This document shows, in pieces, positions 62,000 through 64,000 of a stretch of DNA of 64,000 nucleotides; the first letter of the stretch is position 1, and every line of letters begins with the position of its first letter. Under the pieces are notes generated by a model. That model had not been told where the DNA came from, did not search any database, and saw nothing but the letters and a program-made list of their open reading frames with translations. Both the position numbers and the translations under genes were made by a program. Source of the stretch: Rhizophagus clarus (taxonomy: Eukaryota; Glomeromycota; Glomeromycetes; Glomerales; Glomeraceae). The DNA lies in the NCBI GenBank assembly GCA_015698045.1, contig BLAL01000017.1, positions 1 through 64,000 of the forward strand. The letters run 5' to 3'.

Positions 62000-63157
62000 C
62001 TTAGAAATTTAAGAAGGAAAGACAATTTCACGGAGTATTCAAGTAAAGCTAGAAGCTATCCTTATTATAAGCCGAGTACATAACAATGACATCATAGTTC
62101 CATGGGAAATTCCGCTAATAAGTAAAGGATTTATGATTTATGACGTATGAAAATCGGCGGATCGCTGTAACACTGCCGTACATCTTTCCTAATTAAACGT
62201 ATATTGACAGGTCGAACCTTAACACGTTGTTATACAGCAAATCACATATGACTATCTGTTTAATTTTCATGGTTAACATATTTAATAGGAAACAATTTGG
62301 TGCTATAATTACGTAACGAACATAATCGTCATGGAAAATTTTGGAAATTTTATAAAATATCGGCACATTTAATTGGTTATTATAAATCAAATTTACTCTC
62401 AGGATGTACAAATTTTCAAATCAAGTATTCTTATTATTATATCTCGTTTTGGTCATAAACTAACTTTTTGAGCACAAGTCCATGATCAGCAAAGTGCGAC
62501 TTTCTGATGATATCATCTCATATGATCGGTATTCATTTAATTACAAATTTTCATTCTTAAAAAAAAACTAAAATAAGCAATATAATGACAATACAATTAT
62601 TGGAAGATCAAAAAACGCTGGTCGATCATCACAATGGTAATCGGAACTCTAATTCGCCTATGAATCGGAGCAGTGATATTTAAATTTCTTGTACAATAAA
62701 AACTTTGTAATAATAGCATTAAAAGGATAAAATTTATATAATTAGAAAGCTATGACTCTACATTCATTTTTATTCAAATATTTATTTAAATGAAATTTTT
62801 TTAAAACATTCGTATGAAGTTTTTTTTACTATATGATTTTGAACCAAGAACTGAAATCTCCGTGAAGAAAAAAAAAAAAATGGTTCGTTAACGAATAAAC
62901 TTAAATTTCCAGATTTAATTTATTATTCGTCAAAAAAAACTTGTGTAATTAACATCAAATGATTACTGCGCATTCGGAGGTTATCATATGGCGATCGCCC
63001 CAAAATTACTGGTAATTCATAAACGGATCGTCAATTAAGAACCATTCTGTAAATAGCCCACCATATGATTGTCAGTAATAAATACATTGGTGTGTCGGTT
63101 TTTTGGTCTGTATCCTTTTTTTTTTTTTTTTTTTTTTGAAAAAAATAAGAAAAAAAA
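62000..63157. other. No gene; divergent promoter region
   Basis: The ~1.16-kb spacer separates the divergent third F-box gene and the P450 gene and must hold both promoters. An A-run (62872) and a T-run (63117-63137) are seen. The P450 start codon is preceded by GAAAAAAATAAGAAAAAAA. Confidence 0.5.
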
Positions 63158-64000
63158 ATGATTTCCGTAATTTTCTCGTCGTTTAGTACTTCAGATATAT
63201 TTTCACTTTTAACGATTTTTATAATTTTATATGTAACTCAATTCTATTATAAATATTTTACTCGACCAAATCCTTTACCTGGTCCATTACCAATTCCAAT
63301 TCTTGGTAATGCACATCAACAATTTGGACATGAACTTAATGATTGGTTCATGATATTACATAAAAAATATGGAGATATATTCGAAATAACATTAAATCAA
63401 CGTTTTATCGTATTATGTAGACCGGAATTAATAGAAAATATGGTTATACCTTCAACTAAATCTAAATATCCTTCTAGATTTGTTGTAACAGAAGATTTAA
63501 AAGAATATTTTAAATCAATTGGTTTAGGTATAATTAGTAATGATGTATATGAAAATTGGAAATATAATCGACAACTTTTTATTCAATCCATGACGACTTC
63601 AAATTTTAATAATCAAGCCATTGAATGGACCACTGAATTATGGGAACAAATGGAATCTTATTGGAATAATCTTGGAAATGATTATGAATTGGATCTTACA
63701 AAATGGATGAAAAGATTTACTAATGATATGATATTTAAGATTACTACTGGAATCAAAAATGATTCCGTTCTTTCTTATTATAATACTCTTATTATTAATA
63801 ATAATATGAATGAAAAAGAAAAAGAAAAAATTGAAGAATCCGAAAAATTTATTCAATCACTTGATACTTATATTGGAGGTTTGATGATTTTTTTCGTTTT
63901 TAATAAGTTTATACGTCGTTATGTTCCATTTTTTCGTGATTATGTGAAAAAGTTATTTAAAAATAGAGATTATTTATTTGATAAAGTTATTAATATTATT
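63158..64000 (+). CDS. Cytochrome P450, N-terminal part (cut by window end)
   Basis: 281 codons are visible from ATG 63158 and the frame is open to the last base. The N-terminus has a membrane anchor (IFSLLTIFIILYVTQFYY) followed by the proline-rich hinge RPNPLPGPLPIPILGN, the classic start of microsomal P450s. It continues with LHKKYGDIFEITLNQRFIVL, NRQLFIQSM in the C-helix region (W-x-x-x-R: WKYNRQ) and a long helical stretch. The I-helix, ExxR and heme-binding Cys motifs should lie to the right of the window. It would be anchored in the endoplasmic reticulum, with the catalytic domain facing the cytosol. The substrate cannot be told. No intron is seen so far. Confidence 0.88.
   Translation, partial: MISVIFSSFSTSDIFSLLTIFIILYVTQFYYKYFTRPNPLPGPLPIPILGNAHQQFGHELNDWFMILHKKYGDIFEITLNQRFIVLCRPELIENMVIPSTKSKYPSRFVVTEDLKEYFKSIGLGIISNDVYENWKYNRQLFIQSMTTSNFNNQAIEWTTELWEQMESYWNNLGNDYELDLTKWMKRFTNDMIFKITTGIKNDSVLSYYNTLIINNNMNEKEKEKIEESEKFIQSLDTYIGGLMIFFVFNKFIRRYVPFFRDYVKKLFKNRDYLFDKVINII

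Overview
This window looks like AT-rich fungal chromosomal DNA, most likely from an arbuscular mycorrhizal fungus (Glomeromycotina, Rhizophagus-like). The evidence is strong A/T bias with homopolymer runs, short GT-AG introns (about 60-130 nt), three divergent F-box/LRR genes, a USP7-type ubiquitin hydrolase, the start of a cytochrome P450, and a dense mix of decayed transposons (Plavaka/Tnp2-like, KDZ-like, Ty3/gypsy, hAT, MULE, LINE). The assignment is by recognition of protein families only; no search was run.

Layout. 1-2465: frameshifted Plavaka/Tnp2-like transposase running in from the left. 2466-4275: duplicated blocks and a TCGGC-rich tandem array. 4276-9413: 5'-truncated Ty3/gypsy element with an unusual Cys-rich linker, an intact-looking integrase, an antisense coiled-coil ORF and a small ORF that may lie inside the 3' LTR. 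9620-12547 (minus): KDZ-like transposase interrupted by one TGA. 13868-17226: decayed genes (Myb/SANT-like with an RS-rich tail; an acidic nuclear-type protein; a coiled-coil exon). 17581-20660: a ~175-bp satellite, a large fold-back element, a pyrimidine tract, and a striking minus-strand array of seven intron-like units separated by exactly 3 nt. 22651-24138: two nested hAT-type elements, the outer one with a perfect 8-bp target duplication.

24466-25582: decayed multi-exon coding remnants on both strands. 26834-28234 and 36659-38158: two paralogous F-box genes. 31537-32097 (minus): a small unknown protein. 32907-34027: a 120-bp MITE and a truncated LINE. 39190-39825: a decayed ORF. 44796-46969: a four-exon gene for a mucin-like, collagen-like, single-pass membrane protein. 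49487-49855 (minus): a lone LTR-like sequence. 51317-56596 (minus): a ~5.3-kb multi-exon USP7-like gene whose active-site Cys codon reads Gly and which carries a one-base frameshift in the MATH region. 59170-60290 (minus): MULE transposase remnant. 60413-61999 (minus): third F-box gene. 63158-64000: N-terminal part of a P450, cut by the window end.

There is no shared pathway here. The host genes that look functional (F-box substrate adaptors, a cell-surface mucin, a P450) are islands in repeat-rich, transposon-decay DNA. The F-box genes and the USP7-like gene all belong to ubiquitin-dependent regulation, which is expanded in this fungal group.
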